DNA of 64,000 nucleotides from Mallotus nudiflorus (Eukaryota > Streptophyta > Magnoliopsida > Malpighiales > Euphorbiaceae): contig CANTUR010000196.1 in assembly GCA_947683625.1 (NCBI GenBank), forward strand, positions 1 to 64,000. The letters are read 5' to 3'. The notes under the pieces are model-generated. The model was given only the letters and a program-made list of their open reading frames with translations. It searched no databases and was not told the origin of the DNA. The translations under genes and the position numbers were made by a program. This document shows, piece after piece, positions 1 to 12,636 of the stretch (positions are counted from its first letter, which is position 1; each line of letters begins with the position of its first letter).

Positions 1-1600
1 AAGGCTTTCGGAAAGCAATTTATAAATCAATGTTGTGCAGTAGGTTTTGAATTCGCTCAAGCGTATCTCTAGTTTACTTTTCATCAACAAAAGTCAACTT
101 TTGCCATTCAATCATAGCAACAAGCTAAAATAAGAAAGTTGCACCCTGCCACTGGTTAAAGATAAAAAATATGGATGGAAAATTTAAAAATGCAGGAACT
201 TATAATAATGCAAGTATCTAATCAGATGTAGGCATCATCCTCCAAGAACTCATCTGAGAACTTTTCTCGTGGTGAAAAGCAGGTGGAGCAAGAGCAACAA
301 CTACCCTCTATATAAAGAATAAGCAATAGCCTCCAAGATAGCCCATGACATTAGACAACTAATGCTTGCTAATGTCATAAGGCCTATTCAAGCACTACAA
401 ACTCAGTGAAGCATCTAAAACATGGCCAACAACTAGCTTGCAATGGCTGGAGAATTACAAGCATGGAAATTGAATGCAATATTGACTTATCACTACCTGA
501 AAATGAAAACTTGATTGCACAACTAATTCCACTCATACAGTTAAGGATGGCTACTCAACAATAGGCCAATGAAAGCAATGCAGGTTTGCAGTTTCACTTG
601 TTCCTAATTTGTGTGAAAACATCAGGTTGCTTCTTCATTTGTTGCTAGTGAGAGTTCTCCACATGCTAGCATAAGATGAGAATGATTCATTAGATTTTTA
701 TCATAAAAAAACATTAAAAATCAGAACTCTATAAAACACGTTTTCCATTTTAGAACACATCCTTTTCAATTGATCATAAAGCAAAAAACAAAACATACTA
801 TCACAAAACATACTATCATATAATATTTTAAAAAAAACACGTGGGCAAGAATTAAATTAACCTATCATAATGGAAAAGCATCCTTTAAATCATCATTACA
901 TCCTTACCCTTAGAATTCTTCATTGTTAGTAGGTACCTGTACCATCAACCAACACTTTAAATTGAGCAATTCAGCAAAACCCCTTATTTAGAAAGTCCTA
1001 AAATTTCAAAAATTCATTCAATTATATTCTATTTACTTAACTCTTTGTTGAAATACACAGTGCTCAAATTCATTTCTTTCAACTTAAAAACTATAACTAT
1101 TTAAAAAAGTATCAGAATCTTACAATATCAAGTTTCAAAATTTTAAAAGAAATTTCATCCATCGTTTAAAAAAAAAAAGGATTTAAGAAATTATACCTAG
1201 CCATTTCTTGTAAGATTTCAACAATCCAAAATGTGTACTTTAATTAGAGATGTGATTTTGAGTAGGCCCTTTAAGATGGATTTCATATTTTGAAAATCAA
1301 AGATGGAGAGATGGGTGAGGGAAATGGGTAGAAAAAGTAGCTCACAATCATTATTTATGATCTCAAAATGAATCCAACATCTCTATACTTGGATGTCTGT
1401 TCTCCATAGTGAAATGACAACAATTATAAATATGTACCTAAATTAATGGTAATTAACATAAATATTTTTTTGTAATTATAAAAACAAATGACACAACAAT
1501 TCCTATAAGAAGCATAAATTAATGGTAATTAATAGAAATATTCTTCTACAAAATTTGTAAGTTGCATGACAATTCTATAAAATACATATCAAATGCATTG
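1..1600. other. AT-rich intergenic DNA, no gene recognised
   Basis: Both strands carry many stops and I recognise no coding motif, RNA gene or element end here. Between about 240 and 660 the base composition is a little less AT-rich and some short frames look peptide-like, but none matches a family I know. This could be an intron, a decayed transposon or plain intergenic sequence. Confidence 0.4.
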
Positions 1601-3114
1601 TTAATGATTTAGAAAGTTTCATCTCGAAATTCATTGTATAGAATTTTTGGATAATTTTTGGGAATTATTAAATTCATCCTATTAAATCTGTTATAGTTTG
1701 CAGCCTCATATGTTTAGGTAGTTTAGTGATGTTATTATGCAAGAAAGAGTCTCCATTATTATTAGGTATTTAACACAAGTGAATTATGATATATTTTAGC
1801 TAAACTAATTGGTAATAGCGGTGACACACAAATAAATATAAGCAAAGGCAAAAAAGCAATGAAGGTAAGTGAATAACCTTAATGTTCTATGTGATTATAA
1901 CACTTAAACTAATAATTTATAAATGTCCTTGTTAAGCTGATTAGCTAAGGAAAATTTATGTTTTCGGGAAATATGTGTGTTCTAATTAATAGATGTTGAT
2001 TTTTATTATTGTGATGATGGTGGATTATTCTTGAGATGAGATTGTACATATGAATAATGGTTATTGAATTCTAGTGCCTTGTTCAGTGGAGAATAACATA
2101 TTCATTTGAGCCGCATCTAGAGTTTATAACTCCAAATGGAGTGTTGTTTGATCTTATAGAAACATTAAGATGTGACTTACAAAATTGACAAAAATAGAGG
2201 AAACTTAATTTGTTATTTTGATGGCCAATTTGGATTATAATTATTATTGCTTAGTTTATTGACAGTTTGATCCTAGTGGATTGCTATTGATGTTTCTCTT
2301 ATATACATATCCAATTGATGTGAAATCAATTGAAAATTAATTTAGACTTATAATGTTACTAATCTGGAGAATATGGTTTTGAAATTCATAATATAGAATT
2401 TTTGGTATATTCTTAAATTTGCACTATCAAATCTGCCATGTTGAAATATAGGTATATTTGTGGTATTTGGTATATATTATTTTGTTGTGTATTATGGGGA
2501 TGTTAATTGTTTAATGAAATGGTATATGATGTACATGTAAATATAAGAAATATGATTAGATGAGTATGAGGATGCAATACTACTTGTAAATGTGTGCATT
2601 ATGGAATCCCCTTGATACACCATAAAAACACTAAAAAAAATTGTACAAGATTATACCAGAGTTGTGTGTGTATGGGGATCCATTAATAATTAAAGAAACT
2701 ATGGTTTTACATGTAATTCACAAGTTCATTATTGTCCAAAAGAAAACACTATGATTATGTACATGCTATAAGTTCATAGTTAAACATTGAATAAATTGAT
2801 AATTGATGATATTACATGCTTGAATGTGTTATTTTTCATAGGATGTTAAGTTATTCATTTATTGAGTTGCAAGCTCACTCCTCTGTATTATGTTTCAGGA
2901 TTAGAAGAACTATAGTCAATCTTGAAGAAACATTTGCATCAGTTACACTAGCAATGTGTCAGGTGGGTCAGCAGGAGGTCGTCCTTAATTTTTCTTGAAC
3001 GTGACATGCCTAGTGAATTTTGTTATCTTATATTAAGGCTAGCATATTACATGTGTATAACATAAGGAAAAATGTTAACTACATTATGTTGTGAGCTTTT
3101 TGGTGTGATATGTG

Positions 3115-3115
<1 letters not shown>

Positions 3116-3188
<73 letters not shown>
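3116..3188. repeat. (TA)n microsatellite left of the 3-kb insertion
   Basis: Nearly pure TA dinucleotides with two small interruptions. The corresponding point of the downstream copy (about 9499-9510) carries only a short TA run, so this is the junction where the 3-kb element landed. Confidence 0.9.
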
Positions 3189-3794
3189 TGTCACAACCCA
3201 AACCGAAAGGTACATGACCGGTACTAGGGAATAAGAATACATAAAGTACCTGAAACCCATAGTAAGCCTTAAAAAATTTTCACAAAATAGACACAATATA
3301 CTTAACAATAAGCAAAAATAAACCATAATAAATGTACAATATCAAATACATATAATAATATTTTTCAAATACAACAACATTTCAATACAGGATACAAATA
3401 ACAGAAGTTCATAGATAACTCCTGTAGTGTCTAGAATTTAATTATGCAGTACATATATCAGTTTAACATACATAATGCAATCGATGAAGAACAAACCCGG
3501 CGCAAACAGAGAATACTAAGGAGTTGACTGTGAGGTCCTGAAAAAATTGGTTGTGGGGAATTAGACCTCACTAAGTGAATTAATTCTATAAAATGCATGC
3601 TGATTTATAAAAACATTTGTTAAAACCTCTTTTCAAAATAAACATAAATAAAGTAATCATAATCCTTAAAATCATTTATTTTCATAATAATATTTAAATA
3701 AAATCTATTTATAATTCTTAAATCATTTAATATAAAATCCCTGTAAGAAGATATATAAATAATTATTTTTGTCGAAAGTCTAGTAGAACATCTA

Positions 3795-4025
3795 AACCTT
3801 AAATCTAATAGCCTTTTGGCTCTCTTTAATCCAAGTGATTGCTATCTCGAGAGCAAGCTCAACCGAGTTACTGCCACAGTCATTTCACTTATTCCATATT
3901 GATGTTCCGAGAGCAAGTTCAACCGAGTTACATCCCTTTTTATCTGGCTTGAGAGCACTAGCTCCATTGGACTCTAACCATTTACACTTGCTCGAGAGCA
4001 CACACTCCACCGAGCCTATTCCATA
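3795..4025. repeat. Degenerate tandem motif (CGAGAGCA...ACCGAG) inside the 3-kb insertion
   Basis: The motif 'CGAGAGCAAG(C/T)TCAACCGAG' recurs four times in variant form (about 3848, 3908, 3950 and 3992), with 40-60 bases between copies. The 63-codon open frame across it only reflects the lower stop frequency of the repeat and is not called as a gene. Confidence 0.6.
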
Positions 4026-5826
4026 ATTTAAACAAATACTAAGATCTCACCAGTGCGCACATGGTCCTAATGACACCCACTAGGTAGCACGTTCTACCAT
4101 TATCACCAAATCAATTTAAATTATAAATAATTAAATAAATAAAATAAAATAAATAAATCATTAAGTAATGAATAATTAAATGATTAAATGATAAGCAAAT
4201 AAAACATCATAAAATAAGTTTCCCTTAAACATGCTTTTAATTTCTACTTGCAAAATATAAAAGAAATAATCATGCATAAGGCAGCATAAATATATTCATA
4301 GATCAATCATATAATTATTTCTTTATTATATTTAATTATTTGATAATATAATAAAACACGCGCAACACACATTTCATAAAATTAACTCATAAGTTGAGCG
4401 TGCGAGGCGACGCGTTCTTTATTGCTCAAGTGCTAATGCTCAAATCCCAGAGTTCTCTAAAATAAATAATATTTATTTAAAATATGCTCATAAAATAAAA
4501 TAAAATAAATTCATGAAAATTCTTAGAAATTATGAAAACTATGTAATTGAAGAAATTGACTCGACTAAAGACACAATGTCAATTAAGATTAGAAATTTGA
4601 CATGGGTCGATGTCACGTTTTACGATAAATCTATCAAAAACTCGGCAAAGTCTCTTCTGTAAAACGGACATCTCTCTACTAAAAGTAGAGTCGTTCCTGC
4701 ACGAAAACACACTTCGAATATTCACACAATCACCAGTCTCAAGTTGAGCCCTCGAACTACATTCAATGCCAAACCAAGAACCACAAGTCACAAAAATAAT
4801 AAAATAATATAATTTTCTTTTATAATAGCAAAAAATCACAAAATCTTATTTAAATACCACAAATTCATTTATTTTCATATTGAAACATAAAACATATTTA
4901 TTTCTAAATAAATAGTAAAATTCTAGCTTATATTTAAATTTTGACAATAACATACTTAAATTCAAATTTTACAATTAAATAAAATTAATTGCAAACAAGC
5001 ATTTAAATTACTTAAATATATCACAAAATCAGCAAATAACTTATTTAAGCTCAAAAACCATAAATAAGTTCATTATTCTATTATTTTTCCAAAAATTAAT
5101 ATTAATTAGCTAAAAATACGAAATAAATTATAAATTTTATTTTAATACTGTTATTACCCAAAATCTGCCTAAAACATCATAATTATCAATAATTCACTTA
5201 AATTAATAAAAAATTACTAATTTATAATAATTTTTCCAAAATTTAATTTTGACATAAACATTCATAAATTTATAATAAAAATTTGGTACATAGTTTCAAT
5301 AAACTTCTTGCATGAAACTTACTCAAAATAATTAGCAAAATTTATTAAAAATATAAAATATTTTTCAGTCATGGAACTATACCGGAACAGTGACCCGAGC
5401 CTCGAAATAGTGTCATTTTGCAAATCATCACCAAAATTAAATCTAATTACATATTTGGAAAGCTTATAACACCAATTTCAATAATCCTAAGTCAATTTAA
5501 TATAAACTAACCCAATTTAAACTCAATTTACAAAAATTAAAAACTGAAACCTATAACTAAATTTCACAAAATCAAAGTTGAATTTAGTGGTAATTAAGTG
5601 AATTACCTTAGGGGAATCGATACCCGAGAGGAGAGGAAGAGATTGAGCTATCGAGGTCCGCCTGAAACAACCGGAATCCTCGTCGGTGTTCAAAGACAGA
5701 TTTCACTAAGGAGAAGAAATCGGGAGGAGAGGGGTTGAGGTCGCCGAAAATGAAAGGGAAGGCTTACAGGTGATGGCGACACTAGAAATGGTGGTGCAAT
5801 ATGGTGGTGGCACGATCTGACAGTAG

Positions 5827-5916
5827 CGCGAGGGAGGGAAGGAAGAAGAAGGAGAAGAAAAGAAAGAAGAAAGAAGAAAATGAAACAAAAAGAAAAAGAA
5901 AGAAAAAGAAAAAAAT
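5827..5916. repeat. Purine-rich (GGAA/GAA) tract
   Basis: About 90 bases are almost purely A and G on the plus strand, made of GGGA, GAAG and GAAA units. The long serine/phenylalanine-rich minus-strand frames here are translations of this tract and are not genes. Confidence 0.8.
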
Positions 5917-6222
5917 ATATTTTGTTATTATCATTTCTAATAAGAATGCAAAAGTACACCCACTAGGAATATTATACTAAAAAAATTCACACCAATAATT
6001 ACACACACACATATATATACATGTATAAAATATACTCTTAAAATTAAATTAAAATTTTTCTTAACCCCAATTTAATAAAATTAATCAAATTTAGAAATCC
6101 CCACTTAATATTAATAAAATAGATTAAAATAAAATTCACATTTAAATTCCTAATTAATTTCAAATTAAATTTCACAAATAATCAAACTTAACAATTTAAT
6201 TTTAATATAAAAATATTCGGGT

Positions 6223-6337
<115 letters not shown>

Positions 6338-6589
6338 GTTTTGTTACATATGTTGATTTGTGAATTAAAGTTAGATTTTAATAAATATGTTATGTAATAG
6401 TCACATGCATACAATATATGTCAGATATCCTTAATAGGTGTCACAATTTCAGTCATCATAATACAAAAATTAGCTAAAAAATATTAAATATAAACCAAAA
6501 CTCGATGCTCTTGGTTCACCAATAGAAGAGAAATATCAAAACTAAACTAATTCAAATGAAGAAGTTGCATTTACTCAATATATAGGGTC

Positions 6590-6678
6590 AACGATCTGGA
6601 AAGTTTCATCTCGAAATTCATTGTATAGATTTTTGGGGAATTGTTAAATTCATCCTATTAAATCTATTATAGTTGATA
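6590..6678 (+). repeat. Tandem duplication, copy 2, left part
   Basis: This matches 1608-1700 nearly base for base (shared core 'GAAAGTTTCATCTCGAAATT') and is followed at once by the terminal repeat of a hAT element. The part of the unit equivalent to about 1705-2085 is missing and the hAT fragment sits in its place. Confidence 0.75.
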
Positions 6679-6679
6679 G

Positions 6680-8839
6680 CAGGGATGGAGCCAAGTTACA
6701 TATGGGAATGGCCCCGACCCCTCCCATTTTTTTCAAAAAAAAAATCTTAAGTATATATAATAAATAACTCTCCTTCTTTATTCATAAAAAAATATTGGTG
6801 GCTCCTTTCCTTTGAAAAAAAGAATTTAAAGAAGCTAAAACGACTACTAATTGAAAGTGGTTGTCGTTTGCCTATTCATTGTCTTCCTTTTGCCCATTTA
6901 AAATTCAACCATCTTCCCTATCTTCTTTCATCACTCAGCTCTCTGCCTCCCATGAAATTGGTAAGCCATTTTTTCTTTCTTTCTTATATAGTTTCTTAGC
7001 ATAGAGAGGTTGTGAGCTTATTATTAATTTTGTTAATTCAATTTAATTTAGATTATGTTTAGGTTTGTTGAGTAATGATTATTTAGATTTTATGTAGGCC
7101 TTCATTTGATTCATCTAAAATTTTTTTTTAATATAAATTAAATCTTTCGAAACCAAAATAAGAAACTAAAACATGGGTTCTTAAGATTTGAATTGCTTTT
7201 TATGTATTCTGCTATACATTTGGTTAAATATTATTTATGAAAATATTATTTAGTTAGAGTTAATTGTTTAGTTAAATGAAATTAATTTTGATCAGTTGAT
7301 TTTTTATTTATTTATGCATAAAATTAGATAACTAAATTGTAATTTAGTGTTAATTTTACATTTGTAATTTTGATGGAGTTGATGTCAATCAAATATATTT
7401 AATTTTTGTAATGATGATGATTTTTTTAGATATTATTGCAGCCTATTAATTTTATTTTATTTTTTAATAAACAACCTATTGATCATCAAATGTTGCCATA
7501 TTTCTATAAGTTTGATTAAATCAACTAGTGCTTGGTGCTCATTTCAGGTACGCAATTTTGCTTAAATTGATAAGAATGAGAGCATTTTAATTGTTGCTCA
7601 AAACATTTTAGTTTTTTAAATTATAAAAGAACCACATAATTGGTTGCATGCTTAAATGATTTAGATAATTATAATTTACGTAGCTATGTTTGTTTTTCTC
7701 ATAGATGGGGAAATCATCTACAATTGAATCATTCCATAAAAGAACAAATGATAAAATTTCAAAATCTACTGAGAAGTCGAGCTCTTCTATAGATGTTGAT
7801 TCTTTGAATGTTGATAATTGTCCTACAAAGTCTTAAAGAGTTGAAATGAAAGAAGGGTTTGATATTAATTCATTGCAGCGTGATCCAGGATTACGACCAC
7901 AAATATAGCAGTATCCTATTGAACGACATGATGAAATTTGAAGAGCTTATATTAAGAATGGTCCATATCAACATATACTTTCAAAACATCCAAAGTTTAG
8001 GGAAAAACATGCTAGTACTTTTCAACCTTCATGGTTTAAGTTATTTCCATCGTGACTAGAATATTCTCAGGATGCTACATTTTCTCTACCATGTTATATA
8101 TTCCATAAAAAAAGGGCCTTTTGGATCAGAAGCACTCACTGTTAATGGATTTCCAACATGGAAGAAGGTGAGAGATGGCAAAAACTATGCTTTTTTGGCA
8201 CATATTGGAAAAAATCTCACATCTCCTCATCGAAATACAAAGAAAGCTTGTGTAGATCTTATGAATCAACCATCTCATATTATGAACAGTTTTCAGATAT
8301 TTACATCTCAAAAATTGTAGAAAATAAACTTTGACTAAAGGCTTCAATTGATACAAGCAAGTGGCTTGCAATTTAAGAATGTGCTTTTAGAGATGATGAT
8401 GAGTCTAATACGTCAATCAATCGTGGAAATTTTTTTGGAACTTTTATGCTTTATAGGATCTTATAATGACAAAGTAGCTAACATTACAGATAAAGCTAAA
8501 AAAAATGCAACATACACATTATCAGAAGTGCAAAAAGAAAATTTGCAAGTCATAGCATTTAAAATCAAGAATGTCATTCATAAGGAAATTGATGATGCAA
8601 AATTTTTCATAATTCTTTATAAAGTTAAAGATTAATCTAAGAAGGAACAAATGTCAATTGCCTTGAGATTTATTGACAAAAAAGGTTATATGCAAGAGTG
8701 GTTTTTTAGGCTTGTTCATATTAAGGATACTATTGCATCAACATTGAAAGAAGCAATCTTTTCAGTCCTATCTAGACATAATCTTGATTTTCATAATATT
8801 TAAGGACAAGGTTATGATGGTGCAAGTAATATGCTGTTT
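6680..8839 (+). mobile_element. hAT element, 3'-truncated (DUF4371/TTF-type)
   Basis: The left end CAGGGATGGAGCCAAG matches the terminal inverted repeat pattern (CAGGG..GGAGCCA) known for plant hAT elements whose transposase carries a DUF4371 domain, and remains of exactly that transposase follow. No matching right terminus is present: homology stops just after the conserved GQGYDGASNM-like block, and the sequence then joins duplicated DNA at about 8840. The element is therefore 3'-truncated and immobile. Confidence 0.7.
7705..8838 (+). pseudogene. Truncated hAT transposase (zinc finger MYM-type 1-like, DUF4371)
   Basis: It probably begins at MGKSSTIESFHKR, right after a CAG/ATAG-like splice acceptor. 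Reading across frames gives the family's landmarks in order: a GPYQ block with FQPSWFKLF (about 7950-8050), a CY-F-HK segment (about 8085-8110), a NW/TW-KK block (about 8150), 'ASIDTSKWLA' (about 8340), 'RDDDESNTSINRGNF' (about 8390-8435) and a decayed QGYDGASNM (about 8805-8832). Several in-frame stops and frameshifts separate them, and the catalytic C-terminal half and dimerisation domain are absent. A functional product is excluded. The family assignment is from memory of plant DUF4371 proteins and is fairly secure. Confidence 0.75.
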
Positions 8840-9762
8840 AATAGAGAATAGCATACTTTTTTTTGTTGTATCTGGAGTTTTATAACTTCAAATGGAGTGT
8901 TTTTTTATCTTCTAGCAACTTTAAGATGTGACTTACAAAATTGACAAAAATAGAGGAAACTTAATTTTGTTGCTTTAATGGCCAATTTGGATTATACTTT
9001 TTATTGTTAAAAAAATATTTTGTACAAGATTATGGTAGGTTGTGTGCGTATGGGGATCCATGAATAATTGAAAGAAACTATGGTTTTACATGTAATTCAC
9101 AAGTTCATTATTGTCTAAAATAAAACACTATGATTATGTACATACTATAAGTTCATTGTTAAACATTGAATAAATTGATCATTTATAATATTGCATGCTT
9201 GAATGTGTTATTTTTCGTAGGATGTTAAGTTATTCATTTATTGAGTTGCAAGCTCACTCCTCTATATTTTTTTTAGGATTAGAAGAACTATAGTCAGTCT
9301 TAAAGAAACATTTGCATCAATTACACTAGCAATGTGTCAAGTGGGTCAGCAGGAGGTCGTCCTCAGTTTTTCTTGAACGTGACATGCCTAGTGAATTTTA
9401 TTACCTTGTATTAAGGCTAGCATATTAAATGTGTATAACATAAGGAAAAATGTGAACTACTTGATGTTGTGAGCTTTGTGGTGTGTGATATGTGTTACTT
9501 ATATATATATTGTTTTGTTACAAATGTTGATTTGTGAGCTAAAGTTAGATTTTAATGAATATGTTATGTAATAGTCATATACATACAACGTATTTCAGAC
9601 ATCCTTAACAGGTGTCATAGTTTCAATCATCATAATACAAAAATTAGCTAAATAATATTAAATATAAACCAAAACTCAATGTTCTTAGCTCACTATTAGA
9701 AAAGAAATATCAAAACTAAACTAATTCAAATCAAGAAATTGCATTTACTTAACTAAATTAAT
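8840..9762 (+). repeat. Tandem duplication, copy 2, right part (uninterrupted)
   Basis: Colinear with 2090-3115 and then with 6335-6580, with no 3-kb insertion at about 9500. This is the 'empty site' that defines the insertion in copy 1. Homology ends at about 9762. Confidence 0.75.
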
Positions 9763-10640
9763 AAACTCTTAAAAACCCATCTAAAAAATAAGTTTCTAAC
9801 TTTTTAACACATATTTTTGCACTAAATGAAATGGTGGGCAAACATAAGAAAACAAAAATTAAAATGCACTCATTTAGGCATAATAACAAACAACTGGTAC
9901 GTAGAAACTTTTTGCTCTCAAACTCTTAACTACAATATATCTCCATTAACTTATTAGCAGTAGACTCATCAACTAAATACTACACAAAAAGAAAAAAAAT
10001 AAATCTCCAAATAAAATGTACAAAATTAAAAATGATAAAAAGGATATCCTTTTGAGGACCTAGAGAGTTATAAGTCTACTATTAAAAGCACTTTTGAAAA
10101 TAAGGAGAAGAGGGGGAAAAAATAGCTTCAACACGGGGTCAATCAATCATTTTTGTTCTCATCTTAGAGATAGGGCTTGGATGTAAGGCGAAAAAGAGAG
10201 AGTTTATAGGTTCAGAATTGGAACATTTTTATCTATATGTGAATGACCAAAAATCAAGCAAAATCATGGAAAATCTACATCTTGAAAAGGGTGCATGAGG
10301 CAATCTAAGGGAGAGAAAAGGAAGAGAACGGAAGGGGTGTGATAGAGAGGGCAATATAGAGGAAAAGAAAAGGGAACTATTGAAGGGTGCTAGGGTTGGC
10401 ATAAATCTAGAGAAGAGAAATTGATAAAAATTGCCATGCCGAATGACACTGTTACATCTAAGGAAAGGGCACTAACATCAATTGTAAAAGACTATGTCAT
10501 TTTTTCTAAGGGCCACTCAAAGGCTAGTCGGGGCAGGCGGGGCATAGAAAGGCAAAACTAGTTGCAATTATGTGGTGGCATAATTGTAATTACATGCAAA
10601 ATTATAGGCCCATATTTACAATGTACCTGAAATGGTGAAA
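9763..10640. other. Intergenic DNA, nothing recognised
   Basis: No convincing frame, repeat end or RNA gene. A purine-rich stretch at about 10180-10400 and a short GC-richer patch at about 10500-10560 are the only local features. Confidence 0.4.
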
Positions 10641-10968
10641 TTGGCAACCCCCCTTTATATATATTAATAGATGCTTACTTTTTTAATTGACATGTTCAAT
10701 CTTTTAATGTTTTAATTGGTATCATTCATCTTATTTAATTTACTTTCTCATATTTCATTTAACATTTTGGTTCTCTCTCTTTTTCACTTTGATAAAGGAG
10801 AAGAGAATTTTGACATTTTATATGATAATAATTATACTTGAATTATTGTTAAAATGCTAAAAGGAAAAAAATAAATATTTAATGTGTTTAAATGACATTT
10901 GATATGTTTAACTCACCTTTGCATATATTGAGAGGGAGAAATTTTCAAATCCCTTGGTATATGATTGA

Positions 10969-10980
10969 GGGGGGGGGGGG
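10969..10980 (+). repeat. Poly-G tract (12 G)
   Basis: A run of twelve G within an AT-rich context, just upstream of the Copia-type polypurine tract. Confidence 0.95.
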
Positions 10981-11051
10981 TATTGAGGATAAATGCACAC
11001 ATATACACTTATTGATTTCTTATTTTCATTCAAAAATTGATAATCAAAGTT

Positions 11052-12200
11052 AAAAAGGGGAAGATTGTTGACCTTTGCATGATCAATCTGTAATTACCTT
11101 AGTTTTAACTTTAATAGTCAATTTTATCTATTAATATGTGTGTTTAACTGTACATTTAAATTAAGATCAAAGACATAATCATTAAACAATAAATTGAAGA
11201 GAAAATAAAGTCATTTAGGAGTCAAAAAAATTCCTTATAATCTTAAACACAATCGTGAGGAGCATTATGAGTCAAAAGAGAGCTGAATTTAGGTCATTTG
11301 ATGTGACAATGACCCTCACGGTCATGAGCATCACCCTTATAATCATGAGTATTCCAATCACGATCCCAAGTAAGTGAAGAAAAGTAGTAGTGTTGCTTAT
11401 AGTTTGCCATTACATACAGACGTTAGAAGGATGCTCACAGTCATGAGCATCATATAGATGATTTGGCAACTTTTGTAATGGCTATTTCAAAGCTCCAAGG
11501 GCTATAAAATTGGAGGTCATGATTGTGACACCTCCCCTCACAATTATGAGCATTTTTTCTTTTACAACAAGTTAAAAAAAACTTTAAATAAAGACGAAGA
11601 ATGTGGAGATGTTATGGTAAGACTCTAATAATTAGAATTTAATTCTCTAGCTATTAATACCTCCTCAAAATATATTGAAGAGGTTAGAAACTCTGTTAGA
11701 AAAATTTATTATCAAATTTATTACTTAGAAAACTTTTTTACATTAATTTTCTTTATATTTAACTCTTATAACCAAACTCTTGAGAGAGTTGAGAAGTGAT
11801 GGAGATAAGTTTCTCATTCTACTTATTCTTGGGATCAAAATAGTGCAAAGTGAGAAACTATCTAAATTTTGAGTTAATGTTGAGCCCTTACGAAAAACAC
11901 TTATTGTAAAAGTTTTTAAGTTAGCCTTAAAAAGTCAATTAGAAAAGTTTATGTGTGAGCCTTAAAAATATTTGAAAATAGGTTTAAAGTGTGAGCCTAG
12001 AAAACACTTAATAGTTGTAATGTAAATATTGAAAACTCAAGTTATAAAGGTTTGAGTTCAGTCTTGAATAACTCTTGTATAATCAATCTAAATTAATAAA
12101 TTAGAGTGAATTGTTTCAAAATCCTAATATGGGGCTAAATTAGGTAAAGATATAAAATTGTTCAGAATCCAAACTCTCTAAAATCATTTGTATTTTTATA
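11052..12200 (+). mobile_element. Copia-type 3' LTR remnant with polypurine tract
   Basis: A polypurine tract 'AAAAAGGGGAAGA' (11053-11064) is followed by TGTTGACC, the usual start of SIRE-like Copia LTRs. The stretch after it resembles such LTRs in layout and finishes in the T-rich '..CTCTCTAAAATCATTTGT' style near 12180-12200. The right end and any target-site duplication could not be fixed. The upstream 10.6-11.05 kb may be the 3' untranslated part of the same element. No pol motifs remain. Confidence 0.5.
11255..11560. repeat. Recurring palindromic motif within the LTR
   Basis: The motif 'CTCAC(A/G)GTCATGAGCATC' appears at about 11316 and 11435, with weaker variants at about 11255, 11335, 11515 and 11540. 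At 11430-11451 it forms an inverted repeat, GATGCTCA and TGAGCATC around a 6-base spacer. Confidence 0.65.
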
Positions 12201-12636
12201 TTTTCATTTTTATTTCAATCTTTATTTCATTGTTTATCATTTCTTTAAAATAACTTTTTTATTTTCCTTTAATTTTCTATCTTTCATTTTTTTGAACAAC
12301 TTTAATCTTCTATCTTTCCATTAAACCTTTATTGGCCCTCTTTACTCTTTACAGGTCTCCAATAAGAGCTAATATGATTTGCTTTAAAAATTTGAAAGAA
12401 AAATTAACCTTTATACTTAAATGTTTTATAGCAACACCGAGCAAGTTCTTTGCGTTAATTAAAATTGGCCAACTTCTTTTTATAGGGGGTTTTTCAATTT
12501 TCATAAGCTTTTTAGTGATTTAGTCAACTTTATTCTTTATATGGGTTCATATATATATTTTTTCAATTCATGATTCTATTTTCATAAGTGTCTTAGCCCA
12601 TGGCAAGCACTTTTTGAGCATTTGAACCCTTTTATT

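Noticed and set aside
3084..3326. Tyr-Ile-rich minus-strand frame
   Set aside because: Translation of the TA microsatellite at the insertion junction.
5690..5959. Minus-strand frames rich in Ser, Phe and Leu
   Set aside because: They arise from the purine-rich tract within the 3-kb insertion; no motif.
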